Positions 42,017-50,923 of a stretch of DNA of 64,000 nucleotides are shown here, piece by piece. Position numbers and translations under genes: made by a program. The stretch's first letter is position 1, and the number at the start of each line of letters is the position of its first letter. Below the pieces are notes generated by a model that ran no database searches, had not been told where the DNA came from, and saw only the letters and a list, made by a program, of their open reading frames with translations. Source of the DNA: Acidobacteriota bacterium (GTDB lineage: Bacteria > Acidobacteriota > Aminicenantia > Aminicenantales > Saccharicenantaceae); NCBI GenBank assembly GCA_039683095.1, contig JBDKSB010000001.1:574567-638566 (forward strand), given 5' to 3'.

Positions 42017-43636
42017 TCACCAGAAGAGGATGTTGAGGAGGACGGCCAGCAAAATGGCCACGGTCCCCCAGACGGCCGGCCGGGCGTACCAGCGGGCCTC
42101 GGTCTTGGGCTTCGGCGTCAGGCCGAAGACCAGGCCGGCGAGCTCCTTGGGGTCCCTCTTGACCGTGAACAGGCTGACCGCGATCGTGACGCCGAAGTCG
42201 GCCAGCCAGGCCCACCAGGCCTGGTAGAAGTTGGCCGCCATGTCGCTGTGATAGCTCAGGATGCCGGCCTTGTAAAGGATGTAGTGCCCGGCCGCCGTCA
42301 GGATGCCCGTGAGCAGGCCCCAGAAGCCGCCCCAGGCCGTGGCCCCTTTCCAGAACATGCCCAGGAGGAAGGTGGCGAAGAGGGGGGCGTTGAAGAACGA
42401 GAAGATGAGCTGCATGTAGTCCATGAGGTTCTTGAAGCCGAGGGCGATGTAGGCCGTGCCGATCGAGATGAGGATCCCGACGACCGTGGCCCACTTTCCG
42501 ACCTTGACGTAATGGGCGTCCGGGCGGCCTTTCCGGATGTAGCTGCCGTAGATGTCGTAGGTCCAGATGGTGTTGAAGGCGGTGACGTTGCCGGCCATGC
42601 CGGACATGAAGCTGGCCAGCAGGGCGGTGATGGCCAGCCCGAGGACGCCGTTCGGCAGGTAATGCTTCATCAGCAGGATCAGGGCCGAGTTGTAATCGGC
42701 CGTGCCCGCCGCGGCCTGGCCGATCTCGGGCAGGACGATCAGGGCGACCAGGCCGGGGATGACGACGATGATGGGCACGAGCATCTTCGGGAAGGCGGCC
42801 ATGACCGGGGTCAGCCGGGCCGCGTTGAGGTTCTTCGAGGCCAGGGCCCGCTGGATGACCAGGAAGTCCGTCGTCCAGTAGCCGAAGGACAGGACGAAGC
42901 CCAGGCCCATGACCACGCCGAACCAGTCGACCCCGAGCGGATTGTTGCTCGTGCCCAGGTACTTGACGGAATGGAGGAGAGGCCCCTGGAGCTTGGCCGC
43001 GAGCCCGGCGACGCCGCCGACCTGCTTGAGGCCGAGCAGGACGACCGGCAGCAGGCCGAGCCAGATGAGGAAGAACTGGATGACCTCGTTGTAGATCGAG
43101 GAGGACAGGCCGCCCCAGAAGACGTAGACGAGGACGATCGCGGCGGCGAAGATGACCGACGTGCTGAACGGCCAGTTGAGCATCGTCTTGAAGAGCAGGG
43201 CCATGGCGTAAAGGCTGATGCCGCTCATCAGGATGGTCATGATGGCGAAGGAGATGGCGTTGAGGCCGCGGGTGGCCTCGTTGTAGCGGAGCTTGAGGTA
43301 TTCCGGCACGGTTCGGACCCGGCTGCCGTAATAGAAGGGCATCATGAAGATGCCCAGAAAAACCATGGCCGGGATGGCCCCGATCCAGTAGAAGTGGACC
43401 GTCGAGATGCCGTACTTGGCCGAGTTGGCCACCATGCCGATGATCTCGAGGGCGCCGAGGTTGGCCGAGATGAAGGCCAGGCTGGTGATCCAGCCGGGCA
43501 GCGACCGGCCGGAGAGGAAGAAATCCTCGCCGGTCTTCATGTATTTCTTGAGCGAGTAGCCGACCAGGACCATGACCAGGACGTAGCCGGCGATGATGGC
43601 GTAGTCGACGGCGTTCAGAGTGATGACGGGGTCCAT
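42017..43636 (-). CDS. Sodium:solute symporter
   Basis: The 539-residue inner-membrane protein has about 13-14 helices and belongs to the SSS family. TGEDFFLSGRSLPGWITSLAF and FISANLGALEIIGM are the usual N-terminal blocks, and KVGKWATVVGILISI lies in the second half. It differs clearly from the symporter at 24784-26538. A good promoter is 50 bp upstream and the fucosidase gene is divergent, so a sugar such as fucose is a reasonable guess for the substrate. Confidence 0.92.
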   Translation of the reverse strand: MDPVITLNAVDYAIIAGYVLVMVLVGYSLKKYMKTGEDFFLSGRSLPGWITSLAFISANLGALEIIGMVANSAKYGISTVHFYWIGAIPAMVFLGIFMMPFYYGSRVRTVPEYLKLRYNEATRGLNAISFAIMTILMSGISLYAMALLFKTMLNWPFSTSVIFAAAIVLVYVFWGGLSSSIYNEVIQFFLIWLGLLPVVLLGLKQVGGVAGLAAKLQGPLLHSVKYLGTSNNPLGVDWFGVVMGLGFVLSFGYWTTDFLVIQRALASKNLNAARLTPVMAAFPKMLVPIIVVIPGLVALIVLPEIGQAAAGTADYNSALILLMKHYLPNGVLGLAITALLASFMSGMAGNVTAFNTIWTYDIYGSYIRKGRPDAHYVKVGKWATVVGILISIGTAYIALGFKNLMDYMQLIFSFFNAPLFATFLLGMFWKGATAWGGFWGLLTGILTAAGHYILYKAGILSYHSDMAANFYQAWWAWLADFGVTIAVSLFTVKRDPKELAGLVFGLTPKPKTEARWYARPAVWGTVAILLAVLLNILFW

Positions 43637-43686
43637 CGCGTTCTCCTTGGCTTGGCGGCGCCGGGGGGCCTCATGATTCGCGAAGG

Positions 43687-43715
43687 AGCATAAATCACGG
43701 TCGCCGCGTTGTCAA
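43687..43715 (-). promoter_or_regulatory. Promoter of the symporter gene at 42017-43636
   Basis: On the minus strand TTGACA (43715-43710), 17 bp and TATGCT (43692-43687) precede the ATG at 43636 by about 50 bp. Confidence 0.6.
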
Positions 43716-43826
43716 ACGCCGCGGGGCTTGCCGGCGACTGAAGACCGGCCTCCGTTTTATCCTCGTCCCTCTTCCTGATATAGTGTCCGGCGGCGATCGT
43801 CGATCTCATCGGACGGTGGAGAGCGC

Positions 43827-45422
43827 ATGAAGAAGAAAGCTTCCGGCCTGGCCCTCATTCCCGCCGCGCTGGCTATTGGCCTGGTCTCCCTGGCCGCGTG
43901 TCATCGGCCCGGACGTCCGGCGCCCGGGCCCGTCGCCATCGGGCCGGCCGATACCATCGCCGGGCTCGAGGCCAAGGCGGCCCGGGTGGTGCCCTCGGAA
44001 CGGCAGATCCGCTGGCAGGCGCTCGAGTTCCAGGCCTTCGTCCACTTTGGCATGAACACCTTCACCGACCGGGAGTGGGGCGAGGGGACGGAAGATCCGA
44101 GGCTCTTCAACCCGGCCGATCTCAGTGCCGAGCAGTGGGTCGAGGCGGTAAAGGCGGCCGGCATCCGCGGGCTCGTCATCACGGCCAAGCACCACGACGG
44201 CTTCTGCCTGTGGCCGAGCCGCTACACCGAACACTCGGTCAGGAATTCGCCCTGGAAACAGGGGAAGGGCGACGTCGTCGGCGAGGCCGCGGCCGCGTGC
44301 CGGAAAGGCGGATTGGCTTTCGGGGTTTATCTTTCGCCCTGGGACCGCCACGAGCCGAGCTACGGCGACTCGCCCAAGTACAACCAGCATTTCAAGGACC
44401 AGCTCCGGGAGCTCCTGACGGACTACGGCGAGATCTCCGAGGTCTGGTTCGACGGGGCCTGCGGCGAGGGGCCGAACGGCAAGCGTCAGGTCTACGACTG
44501 GCCGGGCTATTTCGCCCTCGTCCGCGAGCTCCAGCCGAAGGCCGCGATCTCGATCGTCGGGCCGGACGCCCGCTGGATCGGGAACGAGGCCGGCGTGACC
44601 CGGCCGAGCGAATGGAGCGTCATCCCGGTCGCCGGCTCCGGCGACGGGCCCGACGGGAAGGATCCCGGCGGCTTCATTAGCCTGGACGCCCAGGCCCAGG
44701 ACCTCGGCTCCATCGACCGGATCGCCGAAGTGGCGAGGCAGGGCGGGCGGCTGATCTGGTATCCGGGCCAGGTCGACGTCTCCATCCGCCCGGGCTGGTT
44801 CTATCACGCCGCGGAGGACGACCAGGTCAAGCCGCTCGACCAGCTGCTCGACATCTATTACACCTCGGTCGGCGGGAACGCCCAGCTTCTCCTCAACATC
44901 CCGCCGGACAAGCGCGGCCGAATCCACGAGAACGACGTCCGCCGGCTCAAGGAGCTCGGGGACCGGCTCGGGGCGACCTTCGCCGGGAACCTGGCGGCGG
45001 GGGCCCGGGTGACGGCGGCCGGGAGCTCGACGGCATTGCAGCGGCCCGGGAGGAGCGGGGCCGTTCACAACGGTGACCATCCCCCCGGGGAAGCGGGACA
45101 GCCTGAAGATCGGCATAACGCCGCCTGGATCTACGACCTGGGCGGGCCCAAGCTCTTCAACATCGCTATGATCGGGGAGGACATCCGTTACGGACAGCGC
45201 GTCGAGTCCTTCGCCCTGGACGCCTGGGACGGGAAGGATTGGAAGGAGATCGCCCGGGGAACGACGGTCGGCTACAAGAAGCTCCTGCGCTTTCCGGCCG
45301 TCGATACCGACAGGGTCCGGTTGCGCATCCTGAGGGCTCGGGGGGCGGTTTTACCCATCCTGCCGCCGGCGAGCTTCGGGGTCTTCCTGGATCCGAGCCG
45401 TCATTCTCTTCCGGCACGATAG
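43827..45422 (+). CDS. Alpha-L-fucosidase lipoprotein (GH29) with C-terminal discoidin-like domain
   Basis: The 531-residue protein has a lipoprotein signal with lipobox SLAAC (Cys25), then a GH29 catalytic domain. Signatures are FQAFVHFGMNTFTDREWG, LVITAKHHDGFCLWPS, NSPWKQGKGDVVGE, YLSPWDRHEPSYGDS and VWFDGACGEG, whose Asp is the expected nucleophile. The end (about 390-530) resembles the F5/8-type carbohydrate-binding beta domain. It would release L-fucose from glycans at the cell surface. The divergent symporter and the exported isomerase-like protein nearby suggest a small fucose-use cluster. Confidence 0.92.
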   Translation: MKKKASGLALIPAALAIGLVSLAACHRPGRPAPGPVAIGPADTIAGLEAKAARVVPSERQIRWQALEFQAFVHFGMNTFTDREWGEGTEDPRLFNPADLSAEQWVEAVKAAGIRGLVITAKHHDGFCLWPSRYTEHSVRNSPWKQGKGDVVGEAAAACRKGGLAFGVYLSPWDRHEPSYGDSPKYNQHFKDQLRELLTDYGEISEVWFDGACGEGPNGKRQVYDWPGYFALVRELQPKAAISIVGPDARWIGNEAGVTRPSEWSVIPVAGSGDGPDGKDPGGFISLDAQAQDLGSIDRIAEVARQGGRLIWYPGQVDVSIRPGWFYHAAEDDQVKPLDQLLDIYYTSVGGNAQLLLNIPPDKRGRIHENDVRRLKELGDRLGATFAGNLAAGARVTAAGSSTALQRPGRSGAVHNGDHPPGEAGQPEDRHNAAWIYDLGGPKLFNIAMIGEDIRYGQRVESFALDAWDGKDWKEIARGTTVGYKKLLRFPAVDTDRVRLRILRARGAVLPILPPASFGVFLDPSRHSLPAR

Positions 45423-45489
45423 CGGATATGCCGCCCAACCGCCGGAGGCGCAGTCCGCGACGGGCCCGAGCCGGCCGCGGATGCAGCTC

Positions 45490-45648
45490 TCAACGGCGGA
45501 ATTCTTCGACGATCGGGATTTCGAACCGTTGCGCCTTCGGGTCAAGAAGGGTGGCCGGGACGTATTCGGCGACGAGCCGGCTGCCGACGCCCTTGTGGGT
45601 GTCGCTATAACGAATGTGAACTAGGCTATCTGATGCAAGAGATACCAT
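45490..45648 (-). pseudogene. Orphan Rhs-core fragment
   Basis: In one frame this stretch reads GVGSRLVAEYVPATLLDP, nearly the same as IYMGSRLVAEFVPATSQ in the Rhs remnant 1.4 kb away; the DNA over this block (about 45549-45583 and 46967-47001) is about 90% identical. The following sequence (KAQRFEIPIVEEFRR, stop) is unrelated. Duplicated Rhs core ends followed by different tips are typical of displaced Rhs C-terminal cassettes. The 66 bp between it and the fucosidase gene hold nothing that I can identify. Confidence 0.5.
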
Positions 45649-45682
45649 GGATATGCCACAGGTGCGAATGGTAGGATCCCCT

Positions 45683-45982
45683 CTAATTCTTCCTATCCTT
45701 TTTCCTAAACACGGAGCACAACGCAAATGATCCGGCAAAGATGCCGAGAATCTCAATGGCTAGAATGTCATGACGGACAGGATAATCATATTCGTGGATC
45801 TTTATGTTCAAGGCCCCGGTGTCACGCGTTCTGGTGAGTCCCGATTGAGGCAATTTCCACCTTGTGTGATCCCCGATAGGCCGTCCGCTGGAATCCATAT
45901 CGTATTCTCGATATGGCATGAAGATTAAGGCGATTCCAAGAAAAATAATGGCGCATACGATAACTATTCTGCACTTTTTCAT
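45683..45982 (-). CDS. Small membrane protein, candidate immunity protein of the Rhs tip
   Basis: The 99-residue protein has hydrophobic segments at about residues 5-24 and 73-91 flanking a polar loop. GGAG sits about 7 bases before the ATG. It is AT-rich compared with the rest of the window and lies 127 bp downstream of the Rhs C-terminal tip on the same strand, which is where immunity genes of polymorphic toxins are found. I do not recognise a family. A membrane immunity protein is an inference from position and size. Confidence 0.55.
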   Translation of the reverse strand: MKKCRIVIVCAIIFLGIALIFMPYREYDMDSSGRPIGDHTRWKLPQSGLTRTRDTGALNIKIHEYDYPVRHDILAIEILGIFAGSFALCSVFRKKDRKN

Positions 45983-46109
45983 AGGTCACTCCAGACAAAA
46001 CGGCCCATTTCTCCCCAAGGCTTGCCCAAGGCGGTCCCTTCTGCTTCTGCGGCCATTATTCTTATCCCCATTAATAGCCCGCCATTATTTGCTGGCCCCG
46101 AACGGATTC

Positions 46110-47275
46110 CTACCAGATTTCATTCGGATAGTGAAGCCCCTTTGGAAGGACTTTATCCCAAATGAAACCCGCGATTTTCAAGCATATTTCCTCGTTCCTA
46201 TCCTTGTTAAACCTACCCGCAGCACTTGTTGCTTCGTTTTCCGAACCAAATCTCATCTGTTCTAATTTTTCTGACGCCGCGACAACTCGCTTGAATGTCC
46301 TCACAAGATCGGTCAAATGGCAACCAATCTCATGGTTGATCACTTCGTCGACATTTTTAGGATCCGTGCTTTGAAATCCGTATACGGGATCATTGGCCTG
46401 GGGAATTAAAACTTCTGCCGAGACGGATATGGCGACCGTGACGCTCCAAGTCCCATCACTATTTTGCTTTGGCTTGCCTTTGGCATAAAAATTGCCGATT
46501 AAGGCTCCATCTCTACTTAGCTTACCTGTCCACGCATAATTGTCCCGGGAGGAGGCGAACGTAATTTTCAGCGTGAAGCTAATGACCGCTCTGCCATCGG
46601 GGTCCATATTGGAAATGGGATTGTTCCCAGAATATGTATAAAAATTCCACAGTTGGGAGTTGGCGATAGCTTTGCTTCTATCAAGAACCGGATCTAATGA
46701 AAGCCATCTATAACTTCCACTTGCATGACCGTCTGCCCATCCGGGAGCGGAATAATACCTCGCTCCGAAATAGTCCAGCCCCGTTTCTTCGTCCCGCTCC
46801 TTGTCCGAGAACTTGCGCTTCGGGTCGAACGTGTTCACCCAGGTCTTCTGGATCCCGCCGTACGGATCGTGGGCTTCGGCATAGACGACCGTCCCCGCAT
46901 CGTCCGTCACGACACGGGTCGAGCCGATCTGGTCCTGGGCGTAATAAATAGTAATATTGGGATGTGGCCGGGACGAATTCCGCTACGAGACGGCTGCCCA
47001 TGTAGATGTAGTCCCTGAGGCAGTTTCCGTAGATATCGTATTCCGCCAAGAGGCGGCCGTCAAAGGTGTAGATATAGAAACTTCCCGTCCGGGGGGTGGA
47101 CATCGTCGCCATCGCCGCGGCCGATCCGGCGGCCTCCTGGGAAGCTGTGGTGAGCGAGGTTGCCTGGCTTGTTTGGGAAGCGCCCGCCGCTCGAAATGAA
47201 GGTGACAACCCTCCCGAAGCCGTCCGTGATCTTCTTCAGCGTCGGGTATTGACCGTAGACGATCGTGTTGTATTC
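46110..47275 (-). pseudogene. Frameshifted Rhs-family remnant with a distinct C-terminal tip
   Basis: Rhs/YD-type sequence is spread over three reading frames: GQYPTLKKITDGFGRVVTF (about 47275-47195), then YIYTFDGRLLAEYDIYGNC to GSRLVAEFVPATSQYYY (about 47103-46950), then DDAGTVVYAEAHDPYGG with the core end GLDYFGARYYSAPGW and NPISNMDPDGRA (to 46580). The second shift maps to an AT-rich run near 46940-46957. The tip after the DPDGRA junction (about 160 residues) contains INHEIGCHLTDL, a possible metal-binding HExxxH, and is AT-rich, as recently acquired toxin tips are. The gene is truncated at its 5' end. The 310 bp between it and the ABC permease gene hold only a TATAAT at 47521-47526. Confidence 0.75.
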
Positions 47276-47585
47276 GATCGGACCGAAATCGGGACGCTTT
47301 CGCGAAAAGACGGGTTTGCCCTCTCCCAACATCGGCCTCTCCTGATGATAAAGACATCGGAAACGGCCTTTTCTCCCCGTCGCCGAAAAATATTTCCGAC
47401 GTCGCGCTCGTCTGCGGCGTTCCGGCCCGGAAGACCGAACGGCCGGCCCGGGCTCTGGATCGCGAGAGCATTCCGGCCGGCCAGGTCCCGGAGGGCCTGA
47501 ACCGGCCGGGCCGTTTGTCGTATAATACCGGGGGGACTCGCGTGCGGGTCCCGCGCATCCACCCTTTCGAGCCAAGGAGGTCGGC

Positions 47586-48992
47586 ATGCTCCGCGACATC
47601 ATCCGGAAAGAGATCCTCGACAACATCACCAGCCCCAAGTTCGTCTTCACCTTCCTTCTTTGCACCATCCTCATCCTGCTCTCGGTCTACACGGGGACGA
47701 CGAACTACCGGGCCGAGAAGAAAGAGTACGCGGCCTCGCTGGCCCTCAACAAGAAGAACATGGAGGCCCAGCCGAACTACAACTCGCTGGCCGGGCTGGG
47801 GGTCAAGATCAGCAAGCCGCCGCAAGTGCTCGGGACCGTCGTGATCGGCATCGAGGAGGCCGTCGGGCGGGTCGCGCCGGTCAACATCGCCTCCGACCCC
47901 AACCTCGTCGATTCGAAGTACAGCAGCAACCCGGTCTTCGCCGTCTTCGGCGCCCTCGACCTGATGTTCATCGTCAAGATCGTCCTCAGCCTCTTCGCCA
48001 TCCTCTTCACCTACGACGCCATCGTCGGCGAGAAGGAGAAGGGGACGCTCAAGCTGGCCCTGTCGAACGACCTGCCGCGCGACCGGCTCATCCTGGGCAA
48101 GGCCATCGGCGGCTACATCAGCCTGCTGCTGCCGCTGCTCATCCCGCTCCTGCTCAGCTTGCTCTTCCTTATCATCATGCCCGACATCTCTCTCGGCGGG
48201 CAGGACTGGGCCCGGCTGCTGCTCATCTTCCTGATGTTCTTCCTCTACCTCTCGGTCTTCTTCAGCCTGGGCCTGTTCGTCTCGGCCCGGACCTCGCGCT
48301 CGTCGACGAGCTTCCTGGTCCTGCTCTTCGCCTGGGTGGTCATCGTCATGGTCATCCCCAAGGCCGCGGTCATCACGGCCGCCCAGGTCCGGCCCATCCC
48401 CTCGGTCCACGAGATCACGGCCAAGAAGGACGCCTTCCTCCAGCAGATCCAGGTCGAGGGCCAGAAGGGCGCCCGGGATTGGGTGACCAAGAACCAGGCC
48501 GAGGCGGCCAAGGACCCCAAGGCCTGGCAGGAGAAGTTCAGGCAGTTTATCCAGGACTATCAGCAGGAGCTGACGACGAAGATCGACCAGAACAACGCCG
48601 CCCTCGAGCGCGACTACCAGCAGAAGAAGAAGGTCCAGCAGGACCTGGCCGTCAACCTGTCCCGGATCTCGCCGGCCTCGGCCCTGACCTTCGGCTCGAT
48701 GACCCTGGCCCGGACCGGCGTCGACGAGTACGACCGCTTTCTGGCCTCGCTCCGGGCTTACAAGCCGATCTACACCAAGTGGATCAACTCCAAGCTCGGC
48801 CAGAGCCTCAACTTCCAGACGGGCGAGCAGGCCAAGATCAGCCTCGACGACATGCCCCAGCATGTCTATCAGGAGGAGTGGTTGAGCCGGTCGCTCGTCC
48901 GGGCCATCCCCGACTTCGCCCTGCTCATCGTCCTGATCATCGCCTTCTTCGTCGGGGCGTACGTGTCGTTCCTGCACTACGACGTCCGCTAA
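47586..48992 (+). CDS. ABC-2 type permease with large external loop
   Basis: The 468-residue protein starts with LRDIIRKEILDNITSPKFVF, typical of ABC-2 permeases of the ABC2_membrane_2 type. A hydrophobic segment near residues 20-37 is followed by an extracytoplasmic stretch, a block of four helices (about 118-255), a polar Gln/Lys-rich domain of about 170 residues (YQQELTTKIDQNNAALERDYQ) that may form a coiled coil outside, and a last helix (about 435-460). It is followed after 10 bases by its ATPase. A TATAAT lies at 47521-47526. The cargo is unknown. Confidence 0.88.
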   Translation: MLRDIIRKEILDNITSPKFVFTFLLCTILILLSVYTGTTNYRAEKKEYAASLALNKKNMEAQPNYNSLAGLGVKISKPPQVLGTVVIGIEEAVGRVAPVNIASDPNLVDSKYSSNPVFAVFGALDLMFIVKIVLSLFAILFTYDAIVGEKEKGTLKLALSNDLPRDRLILGKAIGGYISLLLPLLIPLLLSLLFLIIMPDISLGGQDWARLLLIFLMFFLYLSVFFSLGLFVSARTSRSSTSFLVLLFAWVVIVMVIPKAAVITAAQVRPIPSVHEITAKKDAFLQQIQVEGQKGARDWVTKNQAEAAKDPKAWQEKFRQFIQDYQQELTTKIDQNNAALERDYQQKKKVQQDLAVNLSRISPASALTFGSMTLARTGVDEYDRFLASLRAYKPIYTKWINSKLGQSLNFQTGEQAKISLDDMPQHVYQEEWLSRSLVRAIPDFALLIVLIIAFFVGAYVSFLHYDVR

Positions 48993-49002
48993 GGAGATCC
49001 CC

Positions 49003-49746
49003 ATGCTCGAAGCCATCAATCTGACCAAGCGTTACGAGGACGGCGAGCTGGCCCTCGACGGCCTGACCTTCAAGGTCGAGCCGGGCGAGATCTTCTGCAT
49101 GTTCGGGGCCAACGGCGCCGGCAAGACGACGACCATCAACCTCCTGCTCGGCTTCATCCCGCCGACGTCGGGCACGGCCCTGATCGAGGGCGTCGACGTG
49201 GCCAAGGACCCGCTCCAGGCCAAGCGCCATGTCTCGTTCGTCTCCGAGAACGTCATGCTCTACGGCAATTTCACGGCCATCCAGAACCTCGACTACTTCA
49301 GCAAGCTGGCCGGAAAACGTGGCCTGACCAAGAAGGATTACGCCGCGGTCCTCGACCGGGTCGGCCTCCAGATGGAGGCCTTCGACCGCCGGGTCAAGAA
49401 CTTCTCCAAGGGCATGCGCCAGAAGCTCGGCATCGCCATCGCCGTGGTCAAGGACGCCCCCAACGTCCTGCTCGACGAGCCGACCTCGGGCCTCGATCCG
49501 CAGTCGGGCCGCGAGTTCCTGGAGATCCTCGTCCAGATGCGCGACAAGGGCAAGTCCGTTTTCATGTCGACCCACGACATCTTCCGGGCCAAGCTCATAG
49601 CCGACCGGATCGGCTTCATGCGCAAGGGCAAGCTGGTCATGCTGAAGACGGCCAAGGAGCTGGCCCACGAGGACCTGACGGACCTCTACATCCAATACAT
49701 GGAGGAGAAGCCGGCCCAGGCCGCCGCCGCCCCGTCCGGGATATAG
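49003..49746 (+). CDS. ABC transporter ATPase
   Basis: The 247-residue ATPase has Walker A GANGAGKTT, the signature NFSKGMRQKLGIA, Walker B NVLLDEPTSGLDP and the H-loop MSTHDIFRA. It pairs with the permease at 47586-48992, from which it is 10 bases away. The size and motifs fit ABC-2 exporters of the CcmA/NatA type. Confidence 0.94.
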   Translation: MLEAINLTKRYEDGELALDGLTFKVEPGEIFCMFGANGAGKTTTINLLLGFIPPTSGTALIEGVDVAKDPLQAKRHVSFVSENVMLYGNFTAIQNLDYFSKLAGKRGLTKKDYAAVLDRVGLQMEAFDRRVKNFSKGMRQKLGIAIAVVKDAPNVLLDEPTSGLDPQSGREFLEILVQMRDKGKSVFMSTHDIFRAKLIADRIGFMRKGKLVMLKTAKELAHEDLTDLYIQYMEEKPAQAAAAPSGI

Positions 49747-49839
49747 CCCGCCGGGCCGTCGCCCTCGCGGATGTCGGGGGCGATATGGACCTTAAGCGGG
49801 ATCCCGGGGAGCGCCGGCGCGCGTCCGCGATCAGGGCTT

Positions 49840-50118
49840 TTAGAGCAGCCGCATCTTTTTGAGGGCCATGTCGCCGCGGCTCATCTCCGGCCCTTCGCCG
49901 GGCAGGTAGAGCATGACCCCGCCCTTGACCGGCCGGAGAACGATCTTGCCCAGCCGGGCCAGCTCGTCCGTGGCCTCGACCGGGTTGGCGCCGTCGTAGT
50001 AGCTCTTGAAGGCGTCGTTGAAGCCGCTGTAGACCGAGTGGATGCCCTTGTAGTTCTCGAGGCGCAGGCGGCCGACGGCCAGCTTGACAAATTCCTCGGG
50101 ACTAAGCTTGCTTTTCAT
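49840..50118 (-). CDS. Conserved-looking small protein of unknown function
   Basis: The 92-residue protein begins KLSPEEFVKLAVGRLR and contains KGIHSVYSGFNDAFKSYY and LGKIVLRPVKGGVMLYLPGEG. The helix-rich start with a later beta hairpin resembles a winged-helix layout, but no specific family is recognised. GGGAGG lies about 5 bases before the ATG at 50118; an earlier ATG at 50133 overlaps that ribosome site. It ends 93 bp from the ABC ATPase gene, which is convergent; I see nothing in that gap. Confidence 0.65.
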   Translation of the reverse strand: MKSKLSPEEFVKLAVGRLRLENYKGIHSVYSGFNDAFKSYYDGANPVEATDELARLGKIVLRPVKGGVMLYLPGEGPEMSRGDMALKKMRLL

Positions 50119-50174
50119 GGGACCTCCCTTCATGTCGCGTCATGAGAGAGGACGTTCCGCGGGCCGGGTTTGTC

Positions 50175-50783
50175 TCAGGGCGCGGGGGAGGGGTCGGGCC
50201 GGCTCCGGGTCGGCTGCTTGATCTCGATCTCCACCAGCTCCCGGTCGGGATCGAGCCGTCCCTTGGTCCGGAAATACTCGCTGGCCTCCCACTGGGTCAG
50301 GGCCCGGGTCCCGGTCCGCCCGTAGCGCCCCTTGGCGAAGGCGTAGCGCGAGACGATGGACATGTCGCCGCCCTGTTTCCAGTAGGTTTCCAGCCGGGCG
50401 TAGCCGGCGTCGGTCTCGCGGCCGACGAAGATGACGGCGCCGATGATGATGCCGTGGCCCGTCTCGGTGACCGGATCGAAGACGAGCCATTGGTAGCCCC
50501 CGGATTGGGCCGGGACGCCGCAGAGCACGACCTTCTCGGCCTGGCCGTCGCCGTTGAGGTCGAGGGCGACCGACTTGAGCGGGCCGCCGTCGTCCTTCTC
50601 GAATTCCTCGCGGATCGCGTCCGGGATCGAGGCGTCGGGCGCGGCCGAGCGGACGGTGAAGTACGTCCGCATCGGGAATTCCGGGACGGGAGCGCCGACC
50701 TGGGCCCCGGACGGACGGCCGGGGACGGCCAGGAAGGCGACGGCCAGCAGGGCCGCGAAGGGAAGCGCGAATGTTCGTCTCAT
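50175..50783 (-). CDS. Exported protein of unknown function
   Basis: The 202-residue protein has a signal peptide (MRRTFALPFAALLAVAFLA) and a mature domain with ALDLNGDGQAEKVVLCG, a stretch like the calcium loops of FG-GAP/VCBS repeats, and YQWLVFDPVTETGHG. No enzyme motif is visible. The ATG at 50783 follows a TTGACA-N16-TATACT promoter by about 12 bases, so its leader is very short. It is divergent from the aldo/keto reductase. Confidence 0.72.
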   Translation of the reverse strand: MRRTFALPFAALLAVAFLAVPGRPSGAQVGAPVPEFPMRTYFTVRSAAPDASIPDAIREEFEKDDGGPLKSVALDLNGDGQAEKVVLCGVPAQSGGYQWLVFDPVTETGHGIIIGAVIFVGRETDAGYARLETYWKQGGDMSIVSRYAFAKGRYGRTGTRALTQWEASEYFRTKGRLDPDRELVEIEIKQPTRSRPDPSPAP

Positions 50784-50794
50784 GGCCGCAACGA

Positions 50795-50822
50795 AGTATA
50801 GTCCCGGGGCGTGAAATGTCAA
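50795..50822 (-). promoter_or_regulatory. Promoter of the exported protein gene at 50175-50783
   Basis: On the minus strand TTGACA (50822-50817), 16 bp and TATACT (50800-50795). It is back-to-back with the promoter at 50846-50873. Confidence 0.6.
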
Positions 50823-50845
50823 ACCACGGCGGCCCGGGCCTTCCT

Positions 50846-50873
50846 TTGACATTCGGCCGGCCTCCGGTACAAT
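50846..50873 (+). promoter_or_regulatory. Promoter of the aldo/keto reductase gene
   Basis: TTGACA (50846-50851), 16 bp and TACAAT (50868-50873) precede the ATG at 50924 by 50 bp; GGAGGA is the ribosome site. Confidence 0.65.
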
Positions 50874-50923
50874 GGACGCCCGCGCCAGCGGGAACGTATC
50901 GCCGAGGCCGGCCGGAGGAATCG

